A stretch of DNA of 64,000 nucleotides, taken from the NCBI GenBank assembly GCA_023384415.1, contig JAHDWJ010000001.1, positions 124,001-188,000 on the forward strand, written 5' to 3'. Both the position numbers and the translations under genes were made by a program. Positions 36,516 to 44,518 of the stretch are shown here, piece after piece. Under the pieces are notes generated by a model. The model searched no databases and was not told the origin of the DNA. It was given only the letters and a program-made list of their open reading frames with translations. Positions within the stretch are counted from its first letter, which is position 1, and each line of letters opens with the position of its first letter. This stretch comes from Anaerolineae bacterium. GTDB lineage: Bacteria; Chloroflexota; Anaerolineae; Promineifilales; Promineifilaceae.

Positions 36516-37331
36516 TCATTTACGCTTAATAATTGGCCCACCCCAACCCAGCTGATCAAATTGTGATTTGAGGAAATCCCGTTCTACTTCTTTTCGGGCT
36601 ACCTTCTTTTCCAGGTCGGCCGCCATTTCAGCCAGCAAATCACGCCCTTGCCGCTGTGCCAGCTTCACTTCCAGGCTCAAACGTATACTTGGCCGATTGG
36701 GAATGGCCCGTTTTTCTTGCTCAATTTCACGTAAGCGGCGATGAATACGGCGCTGCTCTTCTTGTAAAACCTGAATAAGCTGGGCATCAGTTTGGGAGGT
36801 GGGTTTGCGGCCGCGAATCGGCATATCCCCTGTTTGTTTTTCCATAGCCAACAGTTCCACCAGGCTGCGTGCTGCATACGCATTGTTGATAGCCGCCATC
36901 ATCTCTGTGCGGTATAGACGATCAGCCTCATCTGCAGCTAAATCAGGGTGAAAACGGCGGGCCAACTGGCGATACAGCTTCTTCACCTGAGCTTCCGTCG
37001 CCGGGCTGGGGGGTTCAGGGGGTGGTTTGGGGGCGCGAGGTGGAGGGACATCCCATACGCGCTTATATTGTCGCTCTACGCCCGGCAAACTCGATCCCAA
37101 TCGCTGTTCATTCCGCAGCCTTTCCATCTGCTCTTGATAATATTCCAGGCTTTTTTCTATCTCAACCAACTTATCCAACCAGGGGCCAAGCTGCTCCTCG
37201 ACAACAGTTTCAAAAGCGTAAACCTCTGCCAGATGATCGGCTAAGTCAGCCTCAGCCTCAAACAGGCTAGTTTGTGCCTGCTCTAATTCCACCCGCAGAC
37301 GAGTTAGCTGCTCTTGTACCGTTTCAAACAT
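36516..37331 (-). CDS. J-domain (DnaJ-like) protein with long coiled coils
   Basis: 271 residues. Residues 1-~85 are a charged heptad-like coiled coil (MFETVQEQLTRLRVELEQAQ and on). A compact J-domain lies at ~110-160: EAQVKKLYRQLARRFHPDLA with the His-Pro-Asp tripeptide that stimulates Hsp70 ATPase, then MMAAINNAYAARSLVEL. The C-terminal ~100 residues are again charged helix (LQEEQRRIHRRLREIEQEKR). It is cytoplasmic; it probably recruits DnaK to a specific client. No Hsp70 gene is in the window. A family-2 repeat lies directly upstream. Confidence 0.8.
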   Translation of the reverse strand: MFETVQEQLTRLRVELEQAQTSLFEAEADLADHLAEVYAFETVVEEQLGPWLDKLVEIEKSLEYYQEQMERLRNEQRLGSSLPGVERQYKRVWDVPPPRAPKPPPEPPSPATEAQVKKLYRQLARRFHPDLAADEADRLYRTEMMAAINNAYAARSLVELLAMEKQTGDMPIRGRKPTSQTDAQLIQVLQEEQRRIHRRLREIEQEKRAIPNRPSIRLSLEVKLAQRQGRDLLAEMAADLEKKVARKEVERDFLKSQFDQLGWGGPIIKRK

Positions 37332-37345
37332 AATGGTTCATTTGT

Positions 37346-37440
37346 ATCTTTTCAATAAGTTGGGGTGAACCTTCGGAAGGTTTCTGTACTGGACAAGCTC
37401 TCAGGTCAAACCTTCCGAAGGTTGCACGTTTTACTGAGAG
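37346..37440. mobile_element. Family-2 palindromic element, copy A (95 bp)
   Basis: It starts ATCTTTTCAATAAG, contains AACCTTCGGAAGGTT and AACCTTCCGAAGGTT separated by about 24 bases, and ends TTTTACTGAGAG. Its right end overlaps the 3' end of the membrane protein gene at 37431-38108 and supplies the residues TSQ and the stop codon. It fills the gap to the J-domain gene. It is nearly identical to copy B (38123-38217). Confidence 0.85.
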
Positions 37441-38108
37441 GTTACTGCGGCCGCTTCTAACTTTTTCCTGGCCCCATAAGCCAGAAAAAAAATAGTGACA
37501 ATAGCACTGTAGGCAACAATCTTTTGCCCGGTTACTTGCAAGATCAGATCACGCGGCCCATAAAAGAGCAGCCACACGTACCAACCCAAGACCAGAGCAA
37601 ATCCCACCAGCAAAGCCCGATACACTGGGGCAAACGCAGGAACCCTGATCATAGAGCCAAGATAAAACAAAACAGCCACAAAATAGCTGCCAAACGCCCC
37701 AAAAACGAAATTAGTGTGGGTTTCCAGGTATTGATCCGCTGGCGTGAAGGCGACACCAATAAAACATAAGCCAGCAATCAGACCGGCGATGGAGCCAACA
37801 CGCGCCAACTGCCAACCAATATAGTCACTCTGGAAAAAAGCGGGCAGCAGACCAAAAAAGAGGATAAGGGAGAAGCCTGCTCCACTTAAGGCAGTAGTAA
37901 ACATGAGGAAAGAAACGGTATTCGCCTGTCCATTATGGGCTACAGTCAAGCCTAGATCGCTGAAGAAATTACGGAAGAAATGATACCCGGTATCGGCAGG
38001 GTTTGCTGCATTGCCCCCCGCATAAAACAGCATAGCCAACAGGGTTAAGAGAACAAATTGACCACAGCCAATCATGATAAAGGTGAAAAGACGTGGATGG
38101 AGTGACAT
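37431..38108 (-). CDS. DUF998-like multi-pass membrane protein
   Basis: 225 residues from the ATG at 38108 (MSLHPRLFTFIMIGCGQFVL). A longer form from 38186 would start inside a mobile repeat and is rejected. There are about six membrane helices; the loop NPADTGYHFFRNFFSDLGLT and the later FTPADQYLETHTNFVFGAFG match the DUF998 / Frag1-like pattern. Function unknown. The gene is bracketed by two family-2 elements; the downstream one provides its last three codons and stop, so the original C-terminus may be lost or trimmed. Confidence 0.65.
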   Translation of the reverse strand: MSLHPRLFTFIMIGCGQFVLLTLLAMLFYAGGNAANPADTGYHFFRNFFSDLGLTVAHNGQANTVSFLMFTTALSGAGFSLILFFGLLPAFFQSDYIGWQLARVGSIAGLIAGLCFIGVAFTPADQYLETHTNFVFGAFGSYFVAVLFYLGSMIRVPAFAPVYRALLVGFALVLGWYVWLLFYGPRDLILQVTGQKIVAYSAIVTIFFLAYGARKKLEAAAVTSQ

Positions 38109-38122
38109 AATGGGTGAAAGGT

Positions 38123-38217
38123 ATCTTCTCAATAAGTTGGGGTGAACCTTCGGAAGGTTTCTGTACGGGACAAGCTCTTGGGTCAAACCTTCCGAAGGTT
38201 ATACGTTTTACTGAGAT
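38123..38217. mobile_element. Family-2 palindromic element, copy B (95 bp)
   Basis: It runs from ATCTTCTCAATAAG to TTTTACTGAGAT, with the two internal AACCTTCSGAAGGTT palindromes at about 38145-38160 and 38187-38201. AGGT occurs on both flanks (38119-38122, 38221-38224), a possible short duplication. It lies just upstream of the DUF998-like gene, in the same orientation as copy A. Confidence 0.85.
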
Positions 38218-38236
38218 GTCAGGTGGAAGCTACAAA

Positions 38237-38269
38237 AAATGCGCTGAGTAATCTCAACTCAGCGCATTT
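38237..38269. terminator. Hairpin between the DUF998-like gene and the BMP lipoprotein gene
   Basis: AAATGCGCTGAGT pairs perfectly with ACTCAGCGCATTT (13 bp, 7-base loop) and both sides carry A/T runs. It can end transcription coming from the BMP gene on the minus strand. Confidence 0.75.
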
Positions 38270-38325
38270 CTATTTTAGCATTTGCTCGACCAGTTGTTTA
38301 CATCTGGTCCTCTCTGGGGTGACAC

Positions 38326-38359
38326 AGATTGGTTCAATCTCCGAAGCCTGAACCAATCT
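38326..38359 (-). terminator. Second hairpin after the BMP lipoprotein gene
   Basis: AGATTGGTTCA pairs with TGAACCAATCT (11 bp) around ATCTCCGAAGCC, 26 bases past the BMP stop. No T-run follows directly. Together with the stem at 38237-38269 it makes a double transcription or mRNA-end structure. Confidence 0.55.
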
Positions 38360-38384
38360 CCATCAACTTAATTCCCAACGACTA

Positions 38385-39422
38385 CTAATTGTACCCTGTG
38401 GAGATGGAGCCATTCCGTAGACCTGCGTCAATTTCGTTTAGGCGGTTCTTGATCTCCTGAGAAATCTGGGCGTCAAAATCATGGAATGGGGCCAACCCAA
38501 CCTCACCAACATAGTTGCCAGCGGGGAAATTACCAGCCTTGGCCGAGCTGATCAGATCAAATACTCCGGGGGTGATCAATTTCATGGCACTGGATACCAG
38601 ACAAGAATGGGCTTCGGGAACAGTTTCCCACTGGTCAGAGTCTACACCGATGCAGTAAATACCGCTGCGGCTGGCGACTTCGATCAAGGCCCCATTCCCG
38701 GTTTTCCCCCCAGCCCCAAACACCACGTCAGCATTGTTGGTATCAATGGCCTGGGCAGCCGTAGAAGCCCCCCATTCGGGATCAGTAAAGGCAACATCTA
38801 ACCCACCAGGATGATAGGTGGAGATCAGGTTGATGTTAGGATTGATGTACCGCGCTCCGGCTTCGTACCCTTCTTTGAAGGCCACAACCGGGGGTACCAG
38901 GCTTGTCCCTAAAACAGCCGCGATGGTGTTTGTTTCTGTGAGCATGGCGGCTAAAGCCCCGGCCAGGAAACCAGCCTGATCTTCAGGGAAGAGTAAACCA
39001 GCAACATTGGGGAAATCATTGCTGGGGTCATCATCAAAGCCCCATGCCTGGAACTGGTCAACGCCAATGAATTTAATGTCCGGATATTTAGCGGCCGCTT
39101 CGTGGGTAGCATCACCCAAAGCAAACCCGACGGTCACGATGACATCATATTTTTTGTCGGCGAAGAGGGCGATATTGGTGGCATAATCTTTGGCATCTTG
39201 GGTTTCGATGTATTCAACGTTGGCATCCAACTCGGCCTGAGCGCGGAGTACCCCTTCCCAGGCTGATTGATTAAACGATTTATCATCCACTTCCCCTACG
39301 TCTGTTACCAGGCCAACGCAAAAAACGTCTGGTTTGGAGCAATCAACCTCATCTGATCCGCCACAGGCTACAATGAGCAGGGCAAGAAGGGTGAGGAGTA
39401 CTACAATTTGTATCTTCTTCAT
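38385..39422 (-). CDS. BMP-family ABC transporter substrate-binding lipoprotein
   Basis: 345 residues; GGAGG precedes the ATG. The lipoprotein signal is MKKIQIVVLLTLLALLIVAC, with Cys20 as the lipidated residue. The mature domain has the BMP/PnrA blocks GLVTDVGEVDDKSFNQSAWE, DVIVTVGFALGDATHEAAAK, KFIGVDQFQAWG, FLAGALAAMLTETNTIAAVLG, VVFGAGGKTGNGALIEVASR and YCIGVDSDQWETVPEAHSCL. Such proteins bind nucleosides (or similar ligands) for a membrane ABC importer. No importer subunits are adjacent; they may lie elsewhere. It would be a substrate of the Lgt encoded at 3096-4283. Confidence 0.93.
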   Translation of the reverse strand: MKKIQIVVLLTLLALLIVACGGSDEVDCSKPDVFCVGLVTDVGEVDDKSFNQSAWEGVLRAQAELDANVEYIETQDAKDYATNIALFADKKYDVIVTVGFALGDATHEAAAKYPDIKFIGVDQFQAWGFDDDPSNDFPNVAGLLFPEDQAGFLAGALAAMLTETNTIAAVLGTSLVPPVVAFKEGYEAGARYINPNINLISTYHPGGLDVAFTDPEWGASTAAQAIDTNNADVVFGAGGKTGNGALIEVASRSGIYCIGVDSDQWETVPEAHSCLVSSAMKLITPGVFDLISSAKAGNFPAGNYVGEVGLAPFHDFDAQISQEIKNRLNEIDAGLRNGSISTGYN

Positions 39423-39627
39423 GGTTTTCCTCCGTGTTTATGGGATATACATATAAACAATGGTTAATATGTTTGCCTGTTAGCCATTGAAATTCCAGAT
39501 TACTTGGCTATAAGAATTCAGGGGCAGATAGGCAGGCAAATATTATACCAGAGACCGAGTAAAAGCGAGCGGAGCAATTTTACTGGATTGAGTAGAGGGT
39601 TCAAATTTTCCTGGTACAATTGCCGTT

Positions 39628-41631
39628 ATGCCTGATCCATCTCCTGAACCAACCCGGCGGCCGCAGATGTGGCTCATTGTTGTTATCCTTTGCCTGGCTG
39701 TAGGCCAGTTCCTGTTTCAGCAAAATATGAACGGCCCCAACCCATCCTGGGCCGCTTTGGCTGTCGTAGCGTTGGGGGTAGGGGCGTTGTTTCTTAGCCA
39801 TGGGGAAAACCGGTGGGTTATTTGGATGCAGGCCCGGTTGTCACAATGGCGACCCGCCGCGGCCGCAGAGGGAGCCGCACCAGGACGGGATTGGGCGATC
39901 ATGGTTTCGGCTTTGCTCACTCTTTTTGTTTTGGCCCAGCTCCCCCGCTTACGCCTGGATGATAATTACACCCTGGTCGCGGCCGCCTGGGTCGCGGCCG
40001 CGCTCTTTTTCCTCTACGGTATCACCCCGCCCACCCTGGCCTGGCCCGACAGCCGCCGCCTCTGGGCAGATCACAGACCCGTTTTCCTGGCCCTGGTGGG
40101 GATAGTCCTGCTGGCCTTCTTGCTGCGGGTGTGGCAGGTGGGCATCATCCCTAAAACGCTCAATGGGGATGAAGCGTCACAAGGGTTAGAGGCGATTCGA
40201 GTGTTAAACCGGGAACTGCGGAACCCATTTGGGACTGGCTGGTTGGGTGTGCCCAGTTTCAGCTTTTTCTTTAACAGTGTGACTATCCGCCTGATGGGGC
40301 CGACGGTGACGGCGCTGCGTCTGCCCTGGGTGTTTATCGGCACGTTGACGGTGTTGTTTACCTTTTTGCTGGTGCGTCGGTTGAAGGGAGATCAATGGGG
40401 ATTGGCCGCGGCCGCGTTGGTGGCAACTTACCATTACCACATCCATTACTCCCGCCTCGGCTCCAACCAGATAGCTGACCCGTTCTTCCTGGTGACGACC
40501 CTCTGGCTGTTTTACCGGGGACTGGATAAGAAGAGCGCCCTTAGCTTTGCCTTGAGCGGCATGGTGTGCGGCCTGGCCTTTTACTTTTATGCCGGGGCGC
40601 GGCTGACCCCGGTGGTGCTGCTGGCCACGGTGGGATATCTCTGGCTGCGTGAACCCCGGGCTTTTACCCGGACGCATGGACTGAACCTGCTGATTATGGT
40701 GGGAGCGTTTATGGTCGTGTTTGCGCCGATGGGCCAATTTGCCATTCGCTTCCCAGATGATTTTAATGCCCGGCTCAATATGGTGGGGATTTTCCAGAGC
40801 GGTTGGGTGGATGCCGAGTTGGCTCGCGGCCGCACCCTGCCGGTCGTGTTGTGGGATCAATTCCAACGGGCCTTCCTGGCCTTTAACCATTACCCCGACC
40901 GCACCGTCTGGTATGGGCTGCGCCAACCGCTGCTTGACCCATTTTTTGGCACCCTTTTCCTACTTGGTCTGGGGTATGGCACCCTGCGCCTGTTAGGCCG
41001 AAATGGCGATCCCCGGCTGGCCCCGATGGTGGCCTGGTGGTGGGGAGGAATGTTCTTAGGGGGAATGCTAACCGAAAGCCCCCCTTCTAGTCAGCGGCTC
41101 ATTACCTTGAGCGTCCCGGCCTGCTTCTTTATCGTTTTGGCCGTCATGGAAATGTTAAAATTGGCCCAGGATGCCCTCAACCAACGATGGGAAAGGTTAA
41201 TAGTAACGGCCACGGTGACTACTTTTGCGGCTATCAGCCTGTACAGCTATTTCATTCTCTTTATCCCCAATCGGGTGTATGGCGGCCCCCACGCCCTGCT
41301 GGCCACAGAGATAGCCCCCCGCCTGAATGAGCTAAAAGAGGAGCATTATTTTTATTTTGTGGGGGCCCCAGAAATGTATTGGGGCTTTTCCACCATTCCT
41401 TATCTAGTCCAGGGGGTTAAAGGAGAAGATTTGCGCGAGCGAGTGACCCCAGAAACCCTTGAATGGGCCATACCCAGGGATAGGGGGATGGTGTTTGTGA
41501 TTTTGCCCGCTCGCCGTCAGGAGTTGGCAGCGATTGAAACAGTTTTCCCTGATGGGGTGTTAGAATCTTATGATTCCCCAGCTACGGGGCGGCCAATGGT
41601 TTCATTATATGTCGTTTCTAAACAAGAGTAG
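39628..41631 (+). CDS. GT39/ArnT-like polytopic glycosyltransferase
   Basis: 667 residues and about 12-13 membrane helices. The GT-C catalytic loop after the early helices contains an acidic pair (IIPKTLNGDEASQGLEAIRV), matching the Asp-Glu loop of PMT/ArnT enzymes, followed by GTGWLGVPSFSFFFNSVTIR and the VATYHYHIHYSRLGSNQIAD helix-loop. It probably transfers a sugar from a polyprenyl-phosphate donor on the outer face of the membrane. The first ~60 residues are an additional hydrophobic region rich in Ala. The DUF1499 gene overlaps its last 23 bases, so the genes are translationally coupled. Confidence 0.8.
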   Translation: MPDPSPEPTRRPQMWLIVVILCLAVGQFLFQQNMNGPNPSWAALAVVALGVGALFLSHGENRWVIWMQARLSQWRPAAAAEGAAPGRDWAIMVSALLTLFVLAQLPRLRLDDNYTLVAAAWVAAALFFLYGITPPTLAWPDSRRLWADHRPVFLALVGIVLLAFLLRVWQVGIIPKTLNGDEASQGLEAIRVLNRELRNPFGTGWLGVPSFSFFFNSVTIRLMGPTVTALRLPWVFIGTLTVLFTFLLVRRLKGDQWGLAAAALVATYHYHIHYSRLGSNQIADPFFLVTTLWLFYRGLDKKSALSFALSGMVCGLAFYFYAGARLTPVVLLATVGYLWLREPRAFTRTHGLNLLIMVGAFMVVFAPMGQFAIRFPDDFNARLNMVGIFQSGWVDAELARGRTLPVVLWDQFQRAFLAFNHYPDRTVWYGLRQPLLDPFFGTLFLLGLGYGTLRLLGRNGDPRLAPMVAWWWGGMFLGGMLTESPPSSQRLITLSVPACFFIVLAVMEMLKLAQDALNQRWERLIVTATVTTFAAISLYSYFILFIPNRVYGGPHALLATEIAPRLNELKEEHYFYFVGAPEMYWGFSTIPYLVQGVKGEDLRERVTPETLEWAIPRDRGMVFVILPARRQELAAIETVFPDGVLESYDSPATGRPMVSLYVVSKQE

Positions 41632-42103
41632 ACGCAGATGGCTATGGCTGCTGCTGGGGCTGGTTGGTTTGACCTGGCTGGGGATGCGGCTGATGGTAAC
41701 CATGGTCAGCCCTGTCCCGGCAGGGTTGGGAGTGCAACATGGACGGTTAACCCCCTGCCCAAATGTGCCGAACTGTGTTTCGACGTTGGCCGAGGCTCCC
41801 CCACAGGCTATGTTGCCCTGGCCTATGCCAGGTGACGCGGCCGCAGCCCAAAGCCGCCTGCTCATCCTCATTGAGGAACAGCCTCGCACCAGGGTTATCA
41901 CCATCACCCCAACCTATCTCCATGTTGAGTTTCGTTCCCTGGTGTGGGGGTTTGTGGATGATGTGGAGTTTTACCTGGATGAGCCAGCGGGCGTGATTCA
42001 TTTTCGCTCCGCTTCCCGATTAGGCAGTGGAGATATGGGGGTAAATCGTGCCCGAATGGAGCGGTTGGCGGCCGCATGGGCGGCAGTGCCTGGTGAGCCG
42101 TGA
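41609..42103 (+). CDS. DUF1499 family membrane-anchored protein
   Basis: 164 residues from the ATG at 41609, which overlaps the GT39-like stop; longer in-frame starts lie deeper inside that gene. One N-terminal membrane anchor (RWLWLLLGLVGLTWLGMRL) is followed by the DUF1499 core: LTPCPNVPNCVSTLAE, then TYLHVEFRSLVWGFVDDVEF and VIHFRSASRLGSGDMGVNRA. The paired cysteines in PCPNVPNCV and the RS-x-SR-x-G-x-x-D-x-G-x-NR block are characteristic. Function unknown. Confidence 0.88.
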   Translation: MSFLNKSRRRWLWLLLGLVGLTWLGMRLMVTMVSPVPAGLGVQHGRLTPCPNVPNCVSTLAEAPPQAMLPWPMPGDAAAAQSRLLILIEEQPRTRVITITPTYLHVEFRSLVWGFVDDVEFYLDEPAGVIHFRSASRLGSGDMGVNRARMERLAAAWAAVPGEP

Positions 42104-42112
42104 GAGAGAATT

Positions 42113-42886
42113 ATGAAACAGATATTATCTAATCGTATGGGGTTGTGGTTATTGGCTGGGGGAGTAGTTTTGCTAACGGTGGCTGCCTTTCTCCTGACGA
42201 TGAGGCGGCAATCGAATTTGCCCGAAACGCGGCCGCAAAATTTCACTGTTACCTATAAAGCGTACCTGCCTGATATTCAACTGTACGAAGAGATTTACTT
42301 CGCTCCTTTGGGCAGCTATTATCAATACAGCTACAAATCAGCTACCAGCCGCATCAACTTTACCCTCACCCAGGAAGAGCTAGATGCAGTTTATGAAATT
42401 ATGCGCGGGTCCCAATTTGCTCGCCTGCCTTTAGCCAGGCGAGAATTAACCCCAGACCAATCGGGTACGATGATACAACTACAGGTGGGGCGGCAGACGT
42501 ATACGGTGATTGAAACAGCCGATAAAGGGATTCCCGAAGGGCAGGCCAGCTCGTGGCAGTTTGCCCGCCAGACTATTTTTGCCATTCGCGGCCGCGAATT
42601 TCAGAAACAGATCATCCCTTTCACCATCTTGTTGGATGGCAACCTTATCGGTACACCGCTCCAGCTTTATCTAAATAGGGAAGTTTTGTTTGATGCCGAA
42701 GTGACCACTGAGGCCGTTTTGTCAGCCATCCCCATTGAAAAAATCCCGGGAGATTATTTAATTGAAGCGGCCGCCGGCGAGGTATATAGCTACCGACTTA
42801 CCCTCACCAGCCCGGTTACTTTGAACCTTTCCTGGGAAGCCAACGGGCTGGCTATCAATGGGGAGCCGATGCGCGTGGGCGAGTAA
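42113..42886 (+). CDS. Membrane-anchored protein of unknown function
   Basis: 257 residues from the ATG at 42113, with a GAGAGA ribosome site. One N-terminal membrane helix (GLWLLAGGVVLLTVAAFLLT), then a soluble extracytoplasmic domain with alternating strands (YKAYLPDIQLYEEIYFAP, RINFTLTQEELDAVYEIMRG, GTMIQLQVGRQTYTVIETAD). I do not recognise a family. It follows the DUF1499 gene by nine bases and likely belongs to the same operon as the GT39-like enzyme. Confidence 0.7.
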   Translation: MKQILSNRMGLWLLAGGVVLLTVAAFLLTMRRQSNLPETRPQNFTVTYKAYLPDIQLYEEIYFAPLGSYYQYSYKSATSRINFTLTQEELDAVYEIMRGSQFARLPLARRELTPDQSGTMIQLQVGRQTYTVIETADKGIPEGQASSWQFARQTIFAIRGREFQKQIIPFTILLDGNLIGTPLQLYLNREVLFDAEVTTEAVLSAIPIEKIPGDYLIEAAAGEVYSYRLTLTSPVTLNLSWEANGLAINGEPMRVGE

Positions 42887-42964
42887 CGAGGAGGCGAGTG
42901 GCGAGTAAATATTTTACTCATACCTCATCCCTCAGTCCTCATCCCTGTCTTTTTAGGAGTGATC

Positions 42965-43513
42965 ATGGCCGAACGAGAAATATATCCTGTGCAAATCGGC
43001 GGGTTGACCCGCCAACTGCCTCTTTTTGAGGTAGCCCCAGGGGTACGCATTGCTATTTTTAATATGCTGGGGGATACATACGTCATCAAAGCGGCCGCAG
43101 CCGCTCTGGGGGAAGCGTTACAAAACAGCCAGGCGGATGTCCTGCTAACGGCTGAGGCTAAGAGCATCCCCCTGGCGTATGAGTTAAGTGCTTTACTTGG
43201 CCTGCCTTTTGTCGTCTTGCGTAAGACGTACAAGAGTTATATGGGGCAGGCGATCAGTGCCGCCACCGTCTCCATCACCACCGGCAGCCAACAGATGTTG
43301 TACCTGGATGAAAAAGATATTGACCAGGTTCGGGGCAATTATTGCATTTTGTTGGATGATGTCATCAGCACCGGGAGTACCCTTAAAGGGATGCGGCAAA
43401 TTGTCGCGGCCGCGGGGGGGCATGTCAGCCAGGTGGCCGCCGTTTTCACCGAAGGGGATGGAGATTGGGATGATGTGGTCTGCCTGGGGAATTTACCAGT
43501 CTTCACATCGTGA
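42965..43513 (+). CDS. Adenine-phosphoribosyltransferase-like PRTase
   Basis: 182 residues from the ATG at 42965, which has TAGGAG at 42954-42959 (a GTG at 42959 is rejected). The PRPP-binding loop is YCILLDDVISTGSTLKGM and the hood region is ADVLLTAEAKSIPLAYELSA, both as in apt/xpt-type enzymes. The N-terminus (EIYPVQIGGLTRQLPLFEVA) is longer than in Apt. It should join a purine-like base to PRPP, but the base is not identified. Spacer words made of CTCATCCCTCAGTCC lie upstream. Confidence 0.8.
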   Translation: MAEREIYPVQIGGLTRQLPLFEVAPGVRIAIFNMLGDTYVIKAAAAALGEALQNSQADVLLTAEAKSIPLAYELSALLGLPFVVLRKTYKSYMGQAISAATVSITTGSQQMLYLDEKDIDQVRGNYCILLDDVISTGSTLKGMRQIVAAAGGHVSQVAAVFTEGDGDWDDVVCLGNLPVFTS

Positions 43514-43671
43514 CAGGGTAACTTTGCACCTTTGCATCTCTGCGAGAGTAACTTTTCAAGATGTTAGGGCTGTAGGGCAAGATTCTTTCTTGCCCGCACA
43601 AGTAAGAAAGTTGTGCTACATTGCCCGCCACCATTTTCTGAGAAGTTACCTGCGAGAGACAAAAAAAGAGT

Positions 43672-43729
43672 CTCCCGCCAAGACGCGGAGACGCAGTGAA
43701 AGACGAACAAAGCTCTGCGGGAGTTTTTT
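43672..43729 (+). terminator. Possible terminator after the phosphoribosyltransferase gene
   Basis: CTCCCGC (43672-43678) and GCGGGAG (43717-43723) flank a 38-base loop with GACGCGGAGACGCAG words, and T6 follows at once. The loop is long, so it may work only if its inner part also folds. The rest of the spacer 43514-43744 holds short CTTTGCA and TTGCCCGC repeats and no gene. Confidence 0.45.
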
Positions 43730-43744
43730 CAGTAGAGTCACCAA

Positions 43745-44518
43745 TTGACACCAATTTCACCCCAACCTTTGCGCCTTACCCAATATCATTGGCCGCTTCC
43801 CCCTGGCGTTCATCCGGCTCTGGCGGATGATGATCTCCATTTTTGGACGGCCAGGCTGGACCTGCCCCCAACCCAACTGTTACAACTGTTGGCCCTGCTT
43901 TCAGATGAGGAGCGGGCACGGCTGGAGCGGTTCCATTTTCCCCTACACCGGCACCGGTACGCGGCCGCGCACGGGCAGCTTCGTCTCATTCTCTCCACCT
44001 ACCTGCCCATCCCCCCCGCCGACCTTCTCTTTGCGGCCGCCGACTATGGCAAACCATACCTGCTCAATGGGGGGGAGCTTTGTTTTAACCTGTCCCATGC
44101 CGGGGATTGGCTGGCCGTAGGGGTGGTACGCGGCCGCGCCATAGGGGTAGACATTGAACAAATCCGCCCCGACTTAGCCACCCCTGAGATCGCCTTGAAC
44201 TACTTTGCGGCCGCCGAGCAGGTCGCTTTCCAGGCTGTGCCGGATGCCCAGAAGCCCCAGGCGTTTTTCGCCGCCTGGACGCGCAAAGAGGCGTTTATCA
44301 AGGCCGTGGGAGAAGGATTGTCATTCCCCCTGGCTGATTTTGCCGTCACCCTGACCCCAGGGGAACCGGCCCAACTGTTAGCCATACGCGATGAGGCTGC
44401 GGCCGCGGCCCGGTGGCAGTTGTGGGATGTGGCGGTGGCAGAGGGGTACGCGGCCGCAGTTGTGGCTGAGCAAGCTATAACCATACCCCCTGAAATCTCT
44501 AACCCCTTTAAATTTTAG
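43745..44518 (+). CDS. 4'-phosphopantetheinyl transferase, Sfp type
   Basis: 257 residues. No ATG or GTG occurs early in frame, so the TTG at 43745 is the likely start. The Sfp signature is complete: RYAAAHGQLRLILSTYL, ADYGKPYLLNGGELCFNLSH, IGVDIEQIRPD (Mg2+-binding Asp-x-Glu), and FFAAWTRKEAFIKAVGEGLS. It adds the CoA-derived phosphopantetheine arm to carrier proteins. The two carriers in this window (NRPS Ser1467 and PKS Ser1808) are its natural targets, although 19 kb separate the genes. Its 3' end overlaps the convergent thioredoxin-NHL gene by 11 bases. Six GCGGCCGC sites lie in 774 bases. Confidence 0.9.
   Translation: MTPISPQPLRLTQYHWPLPPGVHPALADDDLHFWTARLDLPPTQLLQLLALLSDEERARLERFHFPLHRHRYAAAHGQLRLILSTYLPIPPADLLFAAADYGKPYLLNGGELCFNLSHAGDWLAVGVVRGRAIGVDIEQIRPDLATPEIALNYFAAAEQVAFQAVPDAQKPQAFFAAWTRKEAFIKAVGEGLSFPLADFAVTLTPGEPAQLLAIRDEAAAAARWQLWDVAVAEGYAAAVVAEQAITIPPEISNPFKF

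Noticed and set aside
38109..38186. Longer N-terminus for the DUF998-like protein
   Set aside because: The added residues are translated from family-2 repeat DNA; the ATG at 38108 is the natural start.
43188..43748. 186-codon plus-strand ORF overlapping the phosphoribosyltransferase
   Set aside because: The first half is a frame shadow of the PRPP loop and the second half runs through spacer repeats.
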